The notes beneath the pieces are model-generated. The model was not told the DNA's origin. It searched no databases and worked only from the letters and a program-made list of their open reading frames with translations. From positions 1-64,000 of the forward strand of contig CADALO010000010.1 in assembly GCA_902788805.1 (NCBI GenBank): a stretch of DNA of 64,000 nucleotides, written 5' to 3'. Shown here in pieces: positions 52,770 to 61,589 of the stretch (position 1 is its first letter; every line of letters begins with the position of its first letter). This DNA is from an uncultured Bacteroidota bacterium (lineage in GTDB: Bacteria; Bacteroidota; Bacteroidia; Bacteroidales; P3). The position numbers were made by a program, and so were the translations under genes.

Positions 52770-53180
52770 CTATTCTTTGGGCAGGCGCATTATGTTTTCG
52801 TAGAGCTCGGGGAAGCGGTCGGCGAGTGCAACGGGGCGTCCGTTTTCGAGGAAGCAGTGGGTGCTGGTGGCGGTGCAAACCAGTTTGCCGCCCACCTTCA
52901 TCGTGTAGTTGAAGACTATGCGCAGGGGTGTGGTTTCGGCCACGCTGACGGCTATCTCGATGATGTCCTTGAAGGTGGTGGTGTGGCGGTAGCGGCAGTC
53001 GATGCCTACGACGGGCGACACGACGCCTTCGGCCTCCATACGGTCAAAGCCGTAGCCCAGCTGGTCCATCCAGTCGACGCGGGCCTCTTCCATAAAGCGG
53101 ATGTAGTTGCTGTGGTGCGTGATGCCCATACGGTCGCACTCGTAGTATTTCACCTCGTGGCGGTAGGGTTTGATGGTCAT
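52770..53180 (-). CDS. Acyl-CoA thioesterase (hotdog fold, YbgC/FadM-like)
   Basis: 136 residues, cytoplasmic. The N-terminal EVKYYECDRMGITHHSNYIR (about 9-28) holds the aspartate of the 4-hydroxybenzoyl-CoA thioesterase-like active site and the conserved HHSNY turn; FKDIIEIAVSV and FLENGRPVAL are hotdog strand signatures. Hydrolyses acyl-CoA or acyl-ACP; precise substrate unknown. Starts 11 bases after pfkA on the same strand, so probably cotranscribed. Confidence 0.85.
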   Translation of the reverse strand: MTIKPYRHEVKYYECDRMGITHHSNYIRFMEEARVDWMDQLGYGFDRMEAEGVVSPVVGIDCRYRHTTTFKDIIEIAVSVAETTPLRIVFNYTMKVGGKLVCTATSTHCFLENGRPVALADRFPELYENIMRLPKE

Positions 53181-53191
53181 AGTGCTGATTG

Positions 53192-54292
53192 TTAGTCTCC
53201 AAACTCTATTCCTACGCCTTTGGCGGTGTGGACAAGGCGGCTGTCGGGGGCGATGAGGTTCTGTTCGCGAACGGCCTCTTCAAGGCTCACTCCCACGATG
53301 TCAGGGTGGTGGTAGGCCACCATCTGGCCGAAGCGTCCTTCGAGCACGAATTCCATTGCGCGGACGCCGAACTCGGTGGCCAGCACGCGGTCGAAGGCTA
53401 TGGGTGTGCCGCCGCGCTGCAGATGGCCGAGGATGGTGTAGCGTATGTCGTGCTCCACGCCGGCGGCTTTGAGGTCGGCGGCCAGTTGCTCGCCAATGCC
53501 TCCCAGCTTGACGTGCTGGTAGCCCACTTCGCCTGTCTCGGTGCCCGTCACCGTGCCGCCTTTGGGCATAGCTCCTTCAGCGACGACGATGATGCAGTAT
53601 CCGCGGCGTTTGTTGTAGCGTTGCTCTATCTTGGCCTTGATTTTCTCGATGTCGTATGGGATTTCGGGGATGAGGCAGATGTCGGCGCCGCCGGCGATGG
53701 CGCTGTGCAGCGCTATCCATCCTGCGTCGCGACCCATCACTTCCATAATGAAGACGCGGTTGTGGCTGGCTGCGGTGGTCACCAGCTTGTCGATGGCATC
53801 GGTGCAGATCTGGACAGCTGTCTGGAAACCAAAGGTGTAGTCGGTCATCGAGAGGTCGTTGTCGATGGTTTTGGGCACGCCCACTATGTTGAGGCCTTTG
53901 TTGTAGAGCCCCAGCGAGATGCGCTGGCTGCCGTCGCCGCCAATGTTGATGACGGCATCGATGCCGAGGTATTGCAGTTTGCGCAGCATCTCGTCGCTGC
54001 GGTCGACCGTTGTCCAAGTGCCGTCGTTTTGCTTGACGGGCCAGGCGAAGGGGCCTCCCTTGTTGGTGGTGCCGATGATTGTTCCGCCTTGGATTTGCAG
54101 GCCTTCCACGCGTTTCTCGTCGAGGATTTCAATCTCGGTAGGCTCGCGCAGCACGCCGTTGAACGACTCGATGCAGCCCACTACCTCCCAGTCTTTCTCC
54201 TGCGAGGCGCGTTTCACGATGCCGCGAATCACGGCGTTCAGTCCCGGGCAGTCGCCGCCTCCGGTCAAAACCATTACTCTTTTCAGTGCCAT
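53192..54292 (-). CDS. pfkA: 6-phosphofructokinase (mixed-type group)
   Basis: 366 residues, phosphorylates fructose 6-phosphate. MVLTGGGDCPGLNAVIRGI (about 7-25), NIGGDGSQRISL (about 115-126) and PKTIDNDLSMTDYTFGFQTA (about 139-158). The phosphate-donor positions combine glycine in GGDGS (as in ATP enzymes) with lysine in PKTIDND (as in pyrophosphate enzymes), which defines the group often called mixed or X. A strong promoter lies upstream. Confidence 0.93.
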   Translation of the reverse strand: MALKRVMVLTGGGDCPGLNAVIRGIVKRASQEKDWEVVGCIESFNGVLREPTEIEILDEKRVEGLQIQGGTIIGTTNKGGPFAWPVKQNDGTWTTVDRSDEMLRKLQYLGIDAVINIGGDGSQRISLGLYNKGLNIVGVPKTIDNDLSMTDYTFGFQTAVQICTDAIDKLVTTAASHNRVFIMEVMGRDAGWIALHSAIAGGADICLIPEIPYDIEKIKAKIEQRYNKRRGYCIIVVAEGAMPKGGTVTGTETGEVGYQHVKLGGIGEQLAADLKAAGVEHDIRYTILGHLQRGGTPIAFDRVLATEFGVRAMEFVLEGRFGQMVAYHHPDIVGVSLEEAVREQNLIAPDSRLVHTAKGVGIEFGD

Positions 54293-54367
54293 AGTATATT
54301 GTTTTTGTTTTTTATCTTTTTGAGTTTTAGTGCCGTAAGCGTTTTTGCAAAGACGCTTAGCAAGCTA

Positions 54368-54398
54368 CAAAAGTAGTTTTTTTTCTGCGAAATGCAAA
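54368..54398 (-). promoter_or_regulatory. Promoter of pfkA
   Basis: Minus-strand TTTG (54398-54395), 19-base spacer, TACTTTTG (54375-54368). Confidence 0.78.
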
Positions 54399-54547
54399 AA
54401 AAAATACTAAAAAACTGTTTTTGACGTTTGAAAAGTAAGGTTTCGGCTTTGAACCGACATCGCGGCGCCGTTTTGTATCCAGTGTGGCGTAAGTTGGTGT
54501 TTTTGAGGTTGAAACGTTGCAATTAGGTAATTAAATTATAGACATAT

Positions 54548-55714
54548 ATGAAAGGCAATTTTTCTTACAACAACCCGACAAAGCTTTATTTCGGTGAAGA
54601 GTCGCTCAAATATCTGCGTGACGAGCTGAAGAACTATGGTCCAACCGTGATGCTCACCTACGGCGGTGGCTCGATAAAGAAGAACGGTATATACGATGCT
54701 GTGTGCGAGATACTTCGCGCTGAGGGCAAGCGCGTCGTCGAACTGTCGGGCGTGATGCCCAATCCTACCTACGAGAAGGTGCTTGAGGGCTGCCAGTGTG
54801 TGCGCGACAACAATGTCGACCTCATCCTTGCCGTTGGCGGCGGCTCGACCATCGACTACGCCAAAGGCGTGTCGGCATCGGCCTACTGCGAGGAGGATGC
54901 CTGGCAGAAATACTGGGTGGAGCAGGGCAATCCCGAGTGCAAGACTGTGCCCATCGGAGCCATCCTCACGATGGTTGGCACCGGCAGCGAGATGAATGGC
55001 GGCAGCGTCATCACCAACCGCAAGGCCGGCTTCAAGCTGGGCAAGGTCTTTGGTCCGGCTCTCTATCCGCGTTTCGCCGTCCTCAACCCGCGCTACACGA
55101 TGACCGTGCCGCAGTATCAGATGGTGGCAGGCTTCTTCGACATTATGAGTCACTTGATGGAGCAGTATTTTGCCGGCACCGCCGACTGCACTACCGACTA
55201 CATCAATGAGGGCCTTATGCGCTCGCTCATCCACTCTACGCGTATCGCCGCCAAGAACCCGCAGGACTATGAGGCTCGCGCCAATATTATGTGGACGGCT
55301 ACGTGGGCACTCAACACCCTGCTGAAGTGCGGCAAGGGAGGCGACTGGGAGGTGCACCAGATTGGCCACGCCATAGGCCTTGTCACCGACGCCACGCACG
55401 GTATGACGCTGGCTTCGGTGTCGTTGCCCTACTATCGCCACGTGATGCACGACGGTTTGCATCAGTTTGTCCGTTTCGCCAAGAATGTCTGGGGCGTCCG
55501 TCCCGAAGGCAAGAGCGACGAGCAGGTGGCCACCGAAGGACTCAAGTGCCTTGAACAGTGGATGCACGAAATAGGCGTTGTCACCCACTCGCGCGAGCTG
55601 GGCGTCACCGAGCAGAACATCGAGGCCGTCGCCGACGCCGTCCTTATCCTCCCCGTCGGCTACCGCACCCTGACTCGCCCTGAGGTGGTTGAGATTCTGA
55701 GAGAGAGTATGTGA
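54548..55714 (+). CDS. Iron-containing alcohol dehydrogenase (YqhD/BdhA-like)
   Basis: 388 residues, NAD(P)H-dependent reduction of aldehydes. NPTKLYFGEESLKYL (about 9-23), the dinucleotide loop LAVGGGSTIDYAKG (about 95-108), the metal ligands DIMSH (about 198-202), GHAIG (about 274) and THGMT (about 287-291) are all present, so the active site is complete. Most similar to the butanol dehydrogenase/YqhD subgroup. Not in an operon. Physiological substrate unknown. Confidence 0.9.
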   Translation: MKGNFSYNNPTKLYFGEESLKYLRDELKNYGPTVMLTYGGGSIKKNGIYDAVCEILRAEGKRVVELSGVMPNPTYEKVLEGCQCVRDNNVDLILAVGGGSTIDYAKGVSASAYCEEDAWQKYWVEQGNPECKTVPIGAILTMVGTGSEMNGGSVITNRKAGFKLGKVFGPALYPRFAVLNPRYTMTVPQYQMVAGFFDIMSHLMEQYFAGTADCTTDYINEGLMRSLIHSTRIAAKNPQDYEARANIMWTATWALNTLLKCGKGGDWEVHQIGHAIGLVTDATHGMTLASVSLPYYRHVMHDGLHQFVRFAKNVWGVRPEGKSDEQVATEGLKCLEQWMHEIGVVTHSRELGVTEQNIEAVADAVLILPVGYRTLTRPEVVEILRESM

Positions 55715-55806
55715 GTTAGAAGGTGAGTAAGTGGTGGTGAGGTTTTGATGATGCGAGTTTTGGTAGCTCGAGTTTTGTTGTGTGTGTTGATAGTTTGGGT
55801 TTAATA

Positions 55807-55942
55807 GTGCGACACACCCCGCCGCTGCGCGGCACCCCTCTCCGAGAGGGGATGGCGCGGCAGCGCTCCATTGATAATCAAAGTGATGCGGCAGCCCATC
55901 CCCTCTCGGAGAGGGGTGGCCGAAGGCCGGGGTGTGTCGCAC
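55807..55942. mobile_element. MITE-like palindromic repeat, copy 2
   Basis: GTGCGACACACCCC (55807-55820) and GGGGTGTGTCGCAC (55929-55942) form the ends, inside a GTTTAATAG...TTAAAC context shared with copy 1. Interior blocks CACCCCTCTCCGAGAGGGGA and CATCCCCTCTCGGAGAGGGG form nested hairpins. No coding capacity. Confidence 0.8.
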
Positions 55943-56003
55943 CGTAAAGACATAAAAGATGTCGCATCGTTAAACCATCAAAAGTGGCTTGAAACAAATT
56001 AAT

Positions 56004-56035
56004 TTGTCCAATTTATAAAAAAGTTCTATTTTTGA
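56004..56035 (+). promoter_or_regulatory. Promoter of the MBL nuclease gene
   Basis: TTTG (56004-56007), 20-base spacer, TATTTTTG (56028-56035), about 100 bases before the start. Confidence 0.72.
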
Positions 56036-56137
56036 ACTTTTGTAAATGAATTGTTTTAGAACCGATTTTTGCTGTAATGCGCTGTCAAAGCGAGGATTAT
56101 TTCAAAAGAAGGTTCGTTGATGATATATTGCTAAAAT

Positions 56138-57538
56138 ATGAAAATAGAGTTTTTAGGAGCTGCACGCGAGGTGACGGGAAGCAAGCACCTCATCACAACG
56201 AAGAGAGGTCTGAAGATACTGCTCGACTGCGGTATGTATCAGGGCAAGGGCCTTGAGACCGACGCTATGAACCGCGATTTGGGTTTCGACCCCAAGGAGA
56301 TCGACTACCTCATCCTCTCGCACGCCCATATTGACCATTCGGGATTGATTCCTTATATCTACAAGCTGGGCTTCAACGGCGTCATCGTCTGCACGCCAGC
56401 CACACGCGATCTGTGTGCCATTATGCTTGCCGACGCCGGCCGCATTCAGGAGTCGGATACGCACACCTTCAACAAGAAGCGTGCCGCCCAGGGGCTGCCG
56501 CCCGTTGAGCCTATCTATACCGAGGCCGATGCACAGGCCTGTATGGGCAGCTTCATCAGCGTGCCGTACCACAAGAAGTTCAACATCGAGGGTGAGGTGA
56601 CGGTAGAGTTCTTCGATGCCGGCCATATCCTCGGCAGCGCCTGCGTGTATCTGGAAATCAAGGAGGGCCGCCGCCTTATCAAGCTTGGCTTTACGGGCGA
56701 TGTGGGTCGCTACGACAAGCATATACTCAAAGACCCCGAGCCGTTCCCGCAGGTTGACTACCTGTTGATGGAGTCGACCTACGGCGACCGTCTGCACACC
56801 ACGCTCGACACCGCCGAACAGGACCTGCTGATGGCTACGCTCGACACCTGCACCAAGAAGAAAGGCAAGCTCATCATTCCTTCGTTCGCCATCGGTCGTG
56901 CGCAGGAAATCATCTACGCCCTCGACCGTCTGCGCAGCAAAGGTCTGCTGCCCGACATCGATGTGTTTGTCGACAGCCCGCTGAGCGTCAACGCCACCAA
57001 TATTATGCGTCTGCACACGGAGTGCTTCAACGATGACATCGTGGAATATATGAAGAGCAATCCCGACCCGTTCGGTTTCGACCGTCTGCAGTACATACAG
57101 TCAGTCGAGGCGTCGAAGGCGTTGAATGTGCGTCACAAGCCGTGCATCATCATTTCGGCGTCGGGTATGATGGAGGCCGGACGTGTGAAGCATCATCTGG
57201 CCAACAATATCGACAATCCGACGACGACAATCCTGTGCGTGGGCTATTGCGAGCCGTCGACGCTGGGCGCTAAGATTATGCGCGGCGACAAGACAGTGTC
57301 CATCTTCGGCCGTCCCTACGATGTTCGTGCCGACCTGCGCCGCATTGAGTCGTGGTCGGGCCACGGCGACTATGAGGAACTGATACGTTATATTTCGTGT
57401 CAGGACAAACGCCGCCTGAAAAAGATTTTCCTCGTCCACGGCGAGTCGGAGACGCAGGAACACTTCAAAGAAACCCTCAACAAACGCGGCTACAAGCGAG
57501 TGGAGATTGCCGACTTCCGCGAAGCAGTGGAGATTTGA
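56138..57538 (+). CDS. MBL-fold/beta-CASP ribonuclease-like protein
   Basis: 466 residues, cytoplasmic. N-terminal metallo-beta-lactamase motifs: HAHIDHSGL (about 62-70) with the two zinc sites, GHILGSA (about 161-167) and GDVGR (about 190). The beta-CASP insert (SFAIGRAQEIIYALDRLR; DSPLSVNATNIM) and the closing RMMBL domain (SWSGHGDYEEL and VHGESETQEHF) place it with CPSF73-like RNA nucleases. The RNA target is unknown. Confidence 0.9.
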   Translation: MKIEFLGAAREVTGSKHLITTKRGLKILLDCGMYQGKGLETDAMNRDLGFDPKEIDYLILSHAHIDHSGLIPYIYKLGFNGVIVCTPATRDLCAIMLADAGRIQESDTHTFNKKRAAQGLPPVEPIYTEADAQACMGSFISVPYHKKFNIEGEVTVEFFDAGHILGSACVYLEIKEGRRLIKLGFTGDVGRYDKHILKDPEPFPQVDYLLMESTYGDRLHTTLDTAEQDLLMATLDTCTKKKGKLIIPSFAIGRAQEIIYALDRLRSKGLLPDIDVFVDSPLSVNATNIMRLHTECFNDDIVEYMKSNPDPFGFDRLQYIQSVEASKALNVRHKPCIIISASGMMEAGRVKHHLANNIDNPTTTILCVGYCEPSTLGAKIMRGDKTVSIFGRPYDVRADLRRIESWSGHGDYEELIRYISCQDKRRLKKIFLVHGESETQEHFKETLNKRGYKRVEIADFREAVEI

Positions 57539-57546
57539 TATTATGA

Positions 57547-57670
57547 CGAAAACGAAGACGAAAACGAAAACGAAAACTAAAACTAAAACCCCTTCAACCC
57601 TAAACCCCTTTATCCTTTCAACCTTTTTAACCTTTTTAACCTTTTTAACCTTTTCAACCTTTTTAACCCT
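57547..57670 (+). repeat. Tandem GAAAAC and CCTTTTTAAC tracts upstream of cstA
   Basis: Seven or so copies of GAAAAC/GAAGAC/TAAAAC (57547-57590), then CCCTTCAACCCTAAACCCCTT and six copies of the decamer CCTTTTTAAC (57612-57670). The tract ends 10 bases before the cstA start. The pyrimidine units resemble, on the coding strand, those upstream of the symporter fusion (12622). Confidence 0.9.
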
Positions 57671-57679
57671 CAACTCCCA

Positions 57680-59158
57680 ATGATAACATTTATTCTTTCA
57701 ATTGTTTTGCTTTTGCTTGGATATTTCATTTATTCCAAGTGGTTGGGCGACCGCATTGCAATCAATCCACGCAGGCTTACCCCCGCAGTGACTATGGAGG
57801 ATGGCGTTGACTATGTCCCGATGAAGCCGTGGCGCATTTTCCTCATCCAGTTCCTCAACATTGCAGGTGTTGGTCCTATCTGTGGTGCCATTATGGGCGC
57901 GCAGTTCGGCACTGCATCGTTCCTTTGGATTGTCTTCGGTAGCATCTTTGCCGGTGCTATGCACGACTTTATCGCCGGTTTTATGTCGATGCGTCACCAC
58001 GGCTGCTCGCTGCCCGAGCTGCACGGTGCCTTCCTTGGCAACGGCGCCAAGCAGGTGATGCGCTATTTCACGGTCTTCCTGATGATTCTTGTCGGGGCCG
58101 TGTTTGTGAAGACGCCTGCGCAGTTGCTTATCGATCAGTTCACTCCGGGCTGGCAGATATGGATATGGCCGGTGATTATCTTTGCCTATTATTTGGTTGC
58201 CACGCTGGTACCCATCGACAAACTGATAGGCAAGATTTATCCCATTTTCGGTCTGCTGTTGTTGCTGATGGCTGTCTTTATCGTTGTCGCCTTCTTCGTG
58301 CACCCGGATGTGCATCTTGTCGAGATATGGGACGGCCTTGAGAACCGCCATCCGCAAGCCCCAAAGAATCCCATTTTCCCGATGATGTTTGTTAGCATTG
58401 CCTGCGGTGCAATCAGTGGCTTCCACGCCACCCAGTCGCCCCTTATGGCGCGCTGTATGACCAACGAGCGGCAGGCGCGCCCCATCTTTTATGGCGCTAT
58501 GATTGCAGAGGGCATTGTGGCTCTTGTGTGGGCCGCTGCTGCTGCCTATTTCTTCCACGACAAGCCTGAGCTCTGTGTAGGTAAGGGTGGCGACGCTATG
58601 GTGGGCGTCATCGCCCGCGAGTGGTTCACCCCCGTGCTTGCCACTGTCACTCTGCTGGGTGTTATTTCGGCAGCCGTCACCAGCGGCGACACTGCGCTGC
58701 GCTCGGCACGTCTCATCGTGGCTGATATGTTCCGTATCGACCAGAAACCCATTGTTATGCGTATCCTTGTAGCCATTCCCATTTTTGTTATTTCGGGCGG
58801 AATCCTTGTCTTTTCATTCCGCGACGCGCAGGGATTCCAAACCATCTGGCGCTATTTTGCCTGGGCCAACCAGGTACTTGCCACTGTCACGCTGTGGGCT
58901 ATCACCTCGTTCCTTTTCCTGCGTCGCGGCAAGGGTATGTTCGTAGTGTCGCTTATCCCCGCGCTGTTTATGACTATGGTGTGTGCCAGTTTCATCTTTG
59001 TATCACAGACGGAGGGTCTTGGAGCCTTCATACCACGTCCGTGGGGGTACGCCATTTCGGCAGCCATCACGCTGTTTGCTCCGGTCTTCTCTGGCTTCTG
59101 GAGACAGAAACGCGGCATCGACTCGTGGCGAAATATGAAACAATCGCAAAAAAAATAG
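57680..59158 (+). CDS. cstA: CstA-family carbon-starvation/pyruvate transporter
   Basis: 492-residue inner-membrane protein with about 13 segments. The signature NIAGVGPICGAIMGAQFGTA (about 55-74) and HDFIAGFMSMRHHGCSLPEL (about 94-113) are diagnostic, as is IACGAISGFHATQSP (about 237-251). About 200 residues shorter than Escherichia coli CstA, as usual for the short Bacteroidota form. Family members import pyruvate or peptides; which one here is not known. No SD; the repeat tract precedes the ATG. Confidence 0.9.
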   Translation: MITFILSIVLLLLGYFIYSKWLGDRIAINPRRLTPAVTMEDGVDYVPMKPWRIFLIQFLNIAGVGPICGAIMGAQFGTASFLWIVFGSIFAGAMHDFIAGFMSMRHHGCSLPELHGAFLGNGAKQVMRYFTVFLMILVGAVFVKTPAQLLIDQFTPGWQIWIWPVIIFAYYLVATLVPIDKLIGKIYPIFGLLLLLMAVFIVVAFFVHPDVHLVEIWDGLENRHPQAPKNPIFPMMFVSIACGAISGFHATQSPLMARCMTNERQARPIFYGAMIAEGIVALVWAAAAAYFFHDKPELCVGKGGDAMVGVIAREWFTPVLATVTLLGVISAAVTSGDTALRSARLIVADMFRIDQKPIVMRILVAIPIFVISGGILVFSFRDAQGFQTIWRYFAWANQVLATVTLWAITSFLFLRRGKGMFVVSLIPALFMTMVCASFIFVSQTEGLGAFIPRPWGYAISAAITLFAPVFSGFWRQKRGIDSWRNMKQSQKK

Positions 59159-59219
59159 TTCAGCATACAATAAAAAAAAACATTTCAAGTTATCTGAAAA
59201 AACATAGCATACTGCAATT

Positions 59220-60047
59220 ATGAAGAGAATAATCCTTCTTTCGCTGGTCTTCCTTATGGTTGGCAGCGCAATGGCCGGCAACAAGCCCCGCAAGAATTCA
59301 CGTACCGAGATGGGTATCAATGGCAACGCTCTGTATGTCATTGAATATACATACAATATGTTTGGCGGCAAGAATGGCGGACGCCAGCTTGTCTGCGTCG
59401 ACAGCATCACCTTCGACAAGCGCGGCAACTTTGCCGACAAGATTCGCCGCACCCAGGGCGACTATATCTATTTCTCGTATTATTTCGACGTGAACGGCTA
59501 TGCACTTGGTTGGAACGAGTACAATAAGGCCAACCAGCTGACCGGCCGCACGGCATACCTCAACGACAAGAACGGCAACCGCATCGAACGCAAGGTGTAT
59601 ATGAAGGAGCGTATGTCGAAGAAAGAGACCAGCAAGTATGAGAACAACCGCCTCGTCGAGGAGCAGAGTTACAGTGCCGACGGCCAGATGACCGAACGTC
59701 GCGTCTACAAGTATGACAATATGGGCAACAACACCGAACTGGAGTTCTACAATGTCGACGGCGACCTGATGCAGCGCTACCTCTACAAATACGACAACCG
59801 TGGCAACCGCATCGAGTGGCGCTTCTACGATGCCGACGAGTTCCTTGTGGCCCTCACGACCTACTACTATGACGACCACGACAATGTCATTGAGGTCAGC
59901 TCGTTCAACTACGACGAACACCTGAACTGGAAGCACAGCTACGTCTATGAGTATGACGAGGACGACAACTGGGTGCGCCAGACAATCTATCGCAACAACA
60001 ATCCCTATCAAGTTATAGAGCGCGAGATTGCCTTCCCGGCAGATTGA
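59220..60047 (+). CDS. Secreted protein with YD-like repeats
   Basis: 275 residues. Signal peptide 1-19 (IILLSLVFLMVGSAMAG). From about 85 to 265 the chain consists of short repeats of the form Y..D..GN..E....Y..D (e.g. YKYDNMGNNTELEFYNVDGD, YKYDNRGNRIEWRFYDADEF, YVYEYDEDDNWVRQTIYRNN), which resemble Rhs/YD repeats and would form stacked beta-turns. No anchor or T9SS domain. A perfect hairpin follows the gene. Function unknown. Confidence 0.8.
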   Translation: MKRIILLSLVFLMVGSAMAGNKPRKNSRTEMGINGNALYVIEYTYNMFGGKNGGRQLVCVDSITFDKRGNFADKIRRTQGDYIYFSYYFDVNGYALGWNEYNKANQLTGRTAYLNDKNGNRIERKVYMKERMSKKETSKYENNRLVEEQSYSADGQMTERRVYKYDNMGNNTELEFYNVDGDLMQRYLYKYDNRGNRIEWRFYDADEFLVALTTYYYDDHDNVIEVSSFNYDEHLNWKHSYVYEYDEDDNWVRQTIYRNNNPYQVIEREIAFPAD

Positions 60048-60070
60048 TCTTTGTAACAGAATAGAAATAG

Positions 60071-60147
60071 GTTCTATACAGATTCTACCCAAGCTGTAGC
60101 CAGGCTCAAACAAGTACTTTGAACGAGGCTACAGCTTGGGTAGAACC
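60071..60147. repeat. Inverted repeat with possible 11-bp phasing, element G
   Basis: TTCTACCCAAGCTGTAGCC (60083-60101) and its exact complement (60127-60145) form a 19-bp stem. Within the arm, 11-base steps TCTACCCAAGC / TGTAGCCAGGC / TCAAACAAGTA share a loose pattern, and TTCTACCCAA also occurs in element F (44232-44241). May act as terminator of the upstream gene, but lacks a T run. Confidence 0.6.
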
Positions 60148-60256
60148 ATTTTAGTATGTCGTTCTTTCCTTTGTGTCTTTGCAAGTTGTTGATGGGCGAA
60201 AGGCAATAGTATATGGGAAATGACGTTATAACGAACTGAAATAACAATATATTTAT

Positions 60257-60907
60257 ATGAAGAAAATTATCATTATAGATGGCGGGCCGCGGAGGAACTT
60301 CAATACGGCTGCGATATTACAGAAAGTCGCTGAAGGGGCAATCTCGGTCAGCGACCAGATTGAAGTGAAGACGGTGCGTCTTTATGACTTTGACTACAAG
60401 GGTTGTATGTCGTGTATGGCTTGCAAAATCAAAGGGAAAGCTTCGAATGTGTGCCGCTTCAAGGATGCATTGACTCCTATATTGGAGGAGATTGCCAGTG
60501 CCGATGGGTTGGTGCTGGGCTCGCCTATCTATTTCGGCGATGTGACTGGCCAGATGCGCACCTTCTTGGAACGACTGGCGTTCCCGTGGCTTTCGTATAA
60601 CGACTACAGCCTTACGGCTCCGAAGCGGATGCCTGTGGTGCTGATGGAAACAATGAACGGCACTCCCGAGCGGAACAACAGCAACGGTTACGGCTCGATG
60701 GAACATTGCATAGCGGGCGCCCTCGGCCAGCCGGAACGCTTGATTGCCTACAACACCTATCAGGTGAAGGATTACAGCCGCTTCGAGTTGGGTGGCTTCT
60801 CGGAGGAGGCCAAACGCCAATATCGCGACGAACACTGGGAAGAAGATCTGCAGCGGGCCTTCGAGGCAGGAAAGAAGATGGGAGAGGAATTAATAATTAA
60901 GAATTAA
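60257..60907 (+). CDS. Flavodoxin-fold NAD(P)H-dependent oxidoreductase
   Basis: 216 residues. The N-terminal IIIDGGPRRNFNTAAILQKV (about 4-23) is the FMN-phosphate loop, followed by a cysteine cluster GCMSCMACKIKGKASNVC (about 49-66) similar to that of iron-sulfur flavoproteins, then LGSPIYFGDVTGQMRTFLER (about 91-110). Cytoplasmic. 40 bases before a lipoprotein with a flavin-reductase fold, so the two may act together in a flavin-linked redox step. Substrate unknown. Confidence 0.8.
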   Translation: MKKIIIIDGGPRRNFNTAAILQKVAEGAISVSDQIEVKTVRLYDFDYKGCMSCMACKIKGKASNVCRFKDALTPILEEIASADGLVLGSPIYFGDVTGQMRTFLERLAFPWLSYNDYSLTAPKRMPVVLMETMNGTPERNNSNGYGSMEHCIAGALGQPERLIAYNTYQVKDYSRFELGGFSEEAKRQYRDEHWEEDLQRAFEAGKKMGEELIIKN

Positions 60908-60947
60908 GAGAGAGGGACAAGGAAATAACGACAAAATAATTAAATCA

Positions 60948-61571
60948 ATGGAAAAGACGATACGTTCATTCGTTTCTGCTGCGGTGCTGCTGGCTTTGCT
61001 GGCTGGCTGTGCAGACGGTAATCAGAATCAAACCAACGAAAAACAGGAAACGGCTATGAGTGGCGAATTGAAAGCATTTGATGTGCAGAAGGATTTTGCC
61101 GACAACGGATTCACCTTCTTCACCAAGAACCTTATCCTCTGCTGCGGCGACAGCACGGAGAACAACGCGATGACCATCGGCTGGGGCGGCATCGGCAACT
61201 ACCTCGGGCACGACCGTCCGGCGGTGACGGTGTATGTGGCGCCGGCGCGCTACACCTACGAGTTTATGGAGCGCCACCAGCGCTTCACCATTATGGAGTT
61301 CGACGACCCCGCTATCTGGCAATATATGGGCAAAGTCAGCGGACGCGACACCAACAAAGCTGAAGCACTCGGCCTTCACGTGGCATATACCGAGCACGGC
61401 ACACCCTACTATAAGGAGGCCAAGACGGTCATAGAATGTGAGACGATGACCGCCTGGCACCAGACAGAGCAGGACTTCCGCAATGCGACACCCAAGGAGT
61501 GGTACGACGGCTTCGAGGCCGGCATCCACACAGTATACATCGGCGAGGTGATAGGTGCCTGGAGAAGGTAA
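60948..61571 (+). CDS. Lipoprotein with flavin-reductase-like domain
   Basis: 207 residues. The N-terminus is a lipoprotein signal with lipobox LAGC (Cys at about 21), then a Gln/Asn linker, then a domain starting about residue 44 with GFTFFTKNLILCCGDSTENN, AMTIGWGGIGNYLGHDRPAV and VYVAPARYTYEFMER, matching the FMN-binding flavin reductase-like family. Such domains are usually cytosolic, so an envelope-anchored version is unusual. Adjacent to the flavodoxin gene. Catalytic role inferred. Confidence 0.78.
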   Translation: MEKTIRSFVSAAVLLALLAGCADGNQNQTNEKQETAMSGELKAFDVQKDFADNGFTFFTKNLILCCGDSTENNAMTIGWGGIGNYLGHDRPAVTVYVAPARYTYEFMERHQRFTIMEFDDPAIWQYMGKVSGRDTNKAEALGLHVAYTEHGTPYYKEAKTVIECETMTAWHQTEQDFRNATPKEWYDGFEAGIHTVYIGEVIGAWRR

Positions 61572-61589
61572 TGGCAAAAGTACAGAAGT

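Larger units (their letters stand above)
55715..56137. other. 423-base intergenic region
   Basis: Holds the MITE-like palindrome copy 2 (55807-55942) and the promoter at 56004-56035. A GTCGCATCGTTAAACC half-end follows at about 55963-55978. No gene seen. Confidence 0.55.

Noticed and set aside
53189..54376. Antisense frame opposite pfkA
   Set aside because: Shadow of pfkA; no motif.
54536..55942. Antisense frame through the alcohol dehydrogenase into the MITE palindrome
   Set aside because: Starts inside the repeat (RHTPAFGHPSPRGDG translation of the palindrome) and continues antisense to a certain gene.
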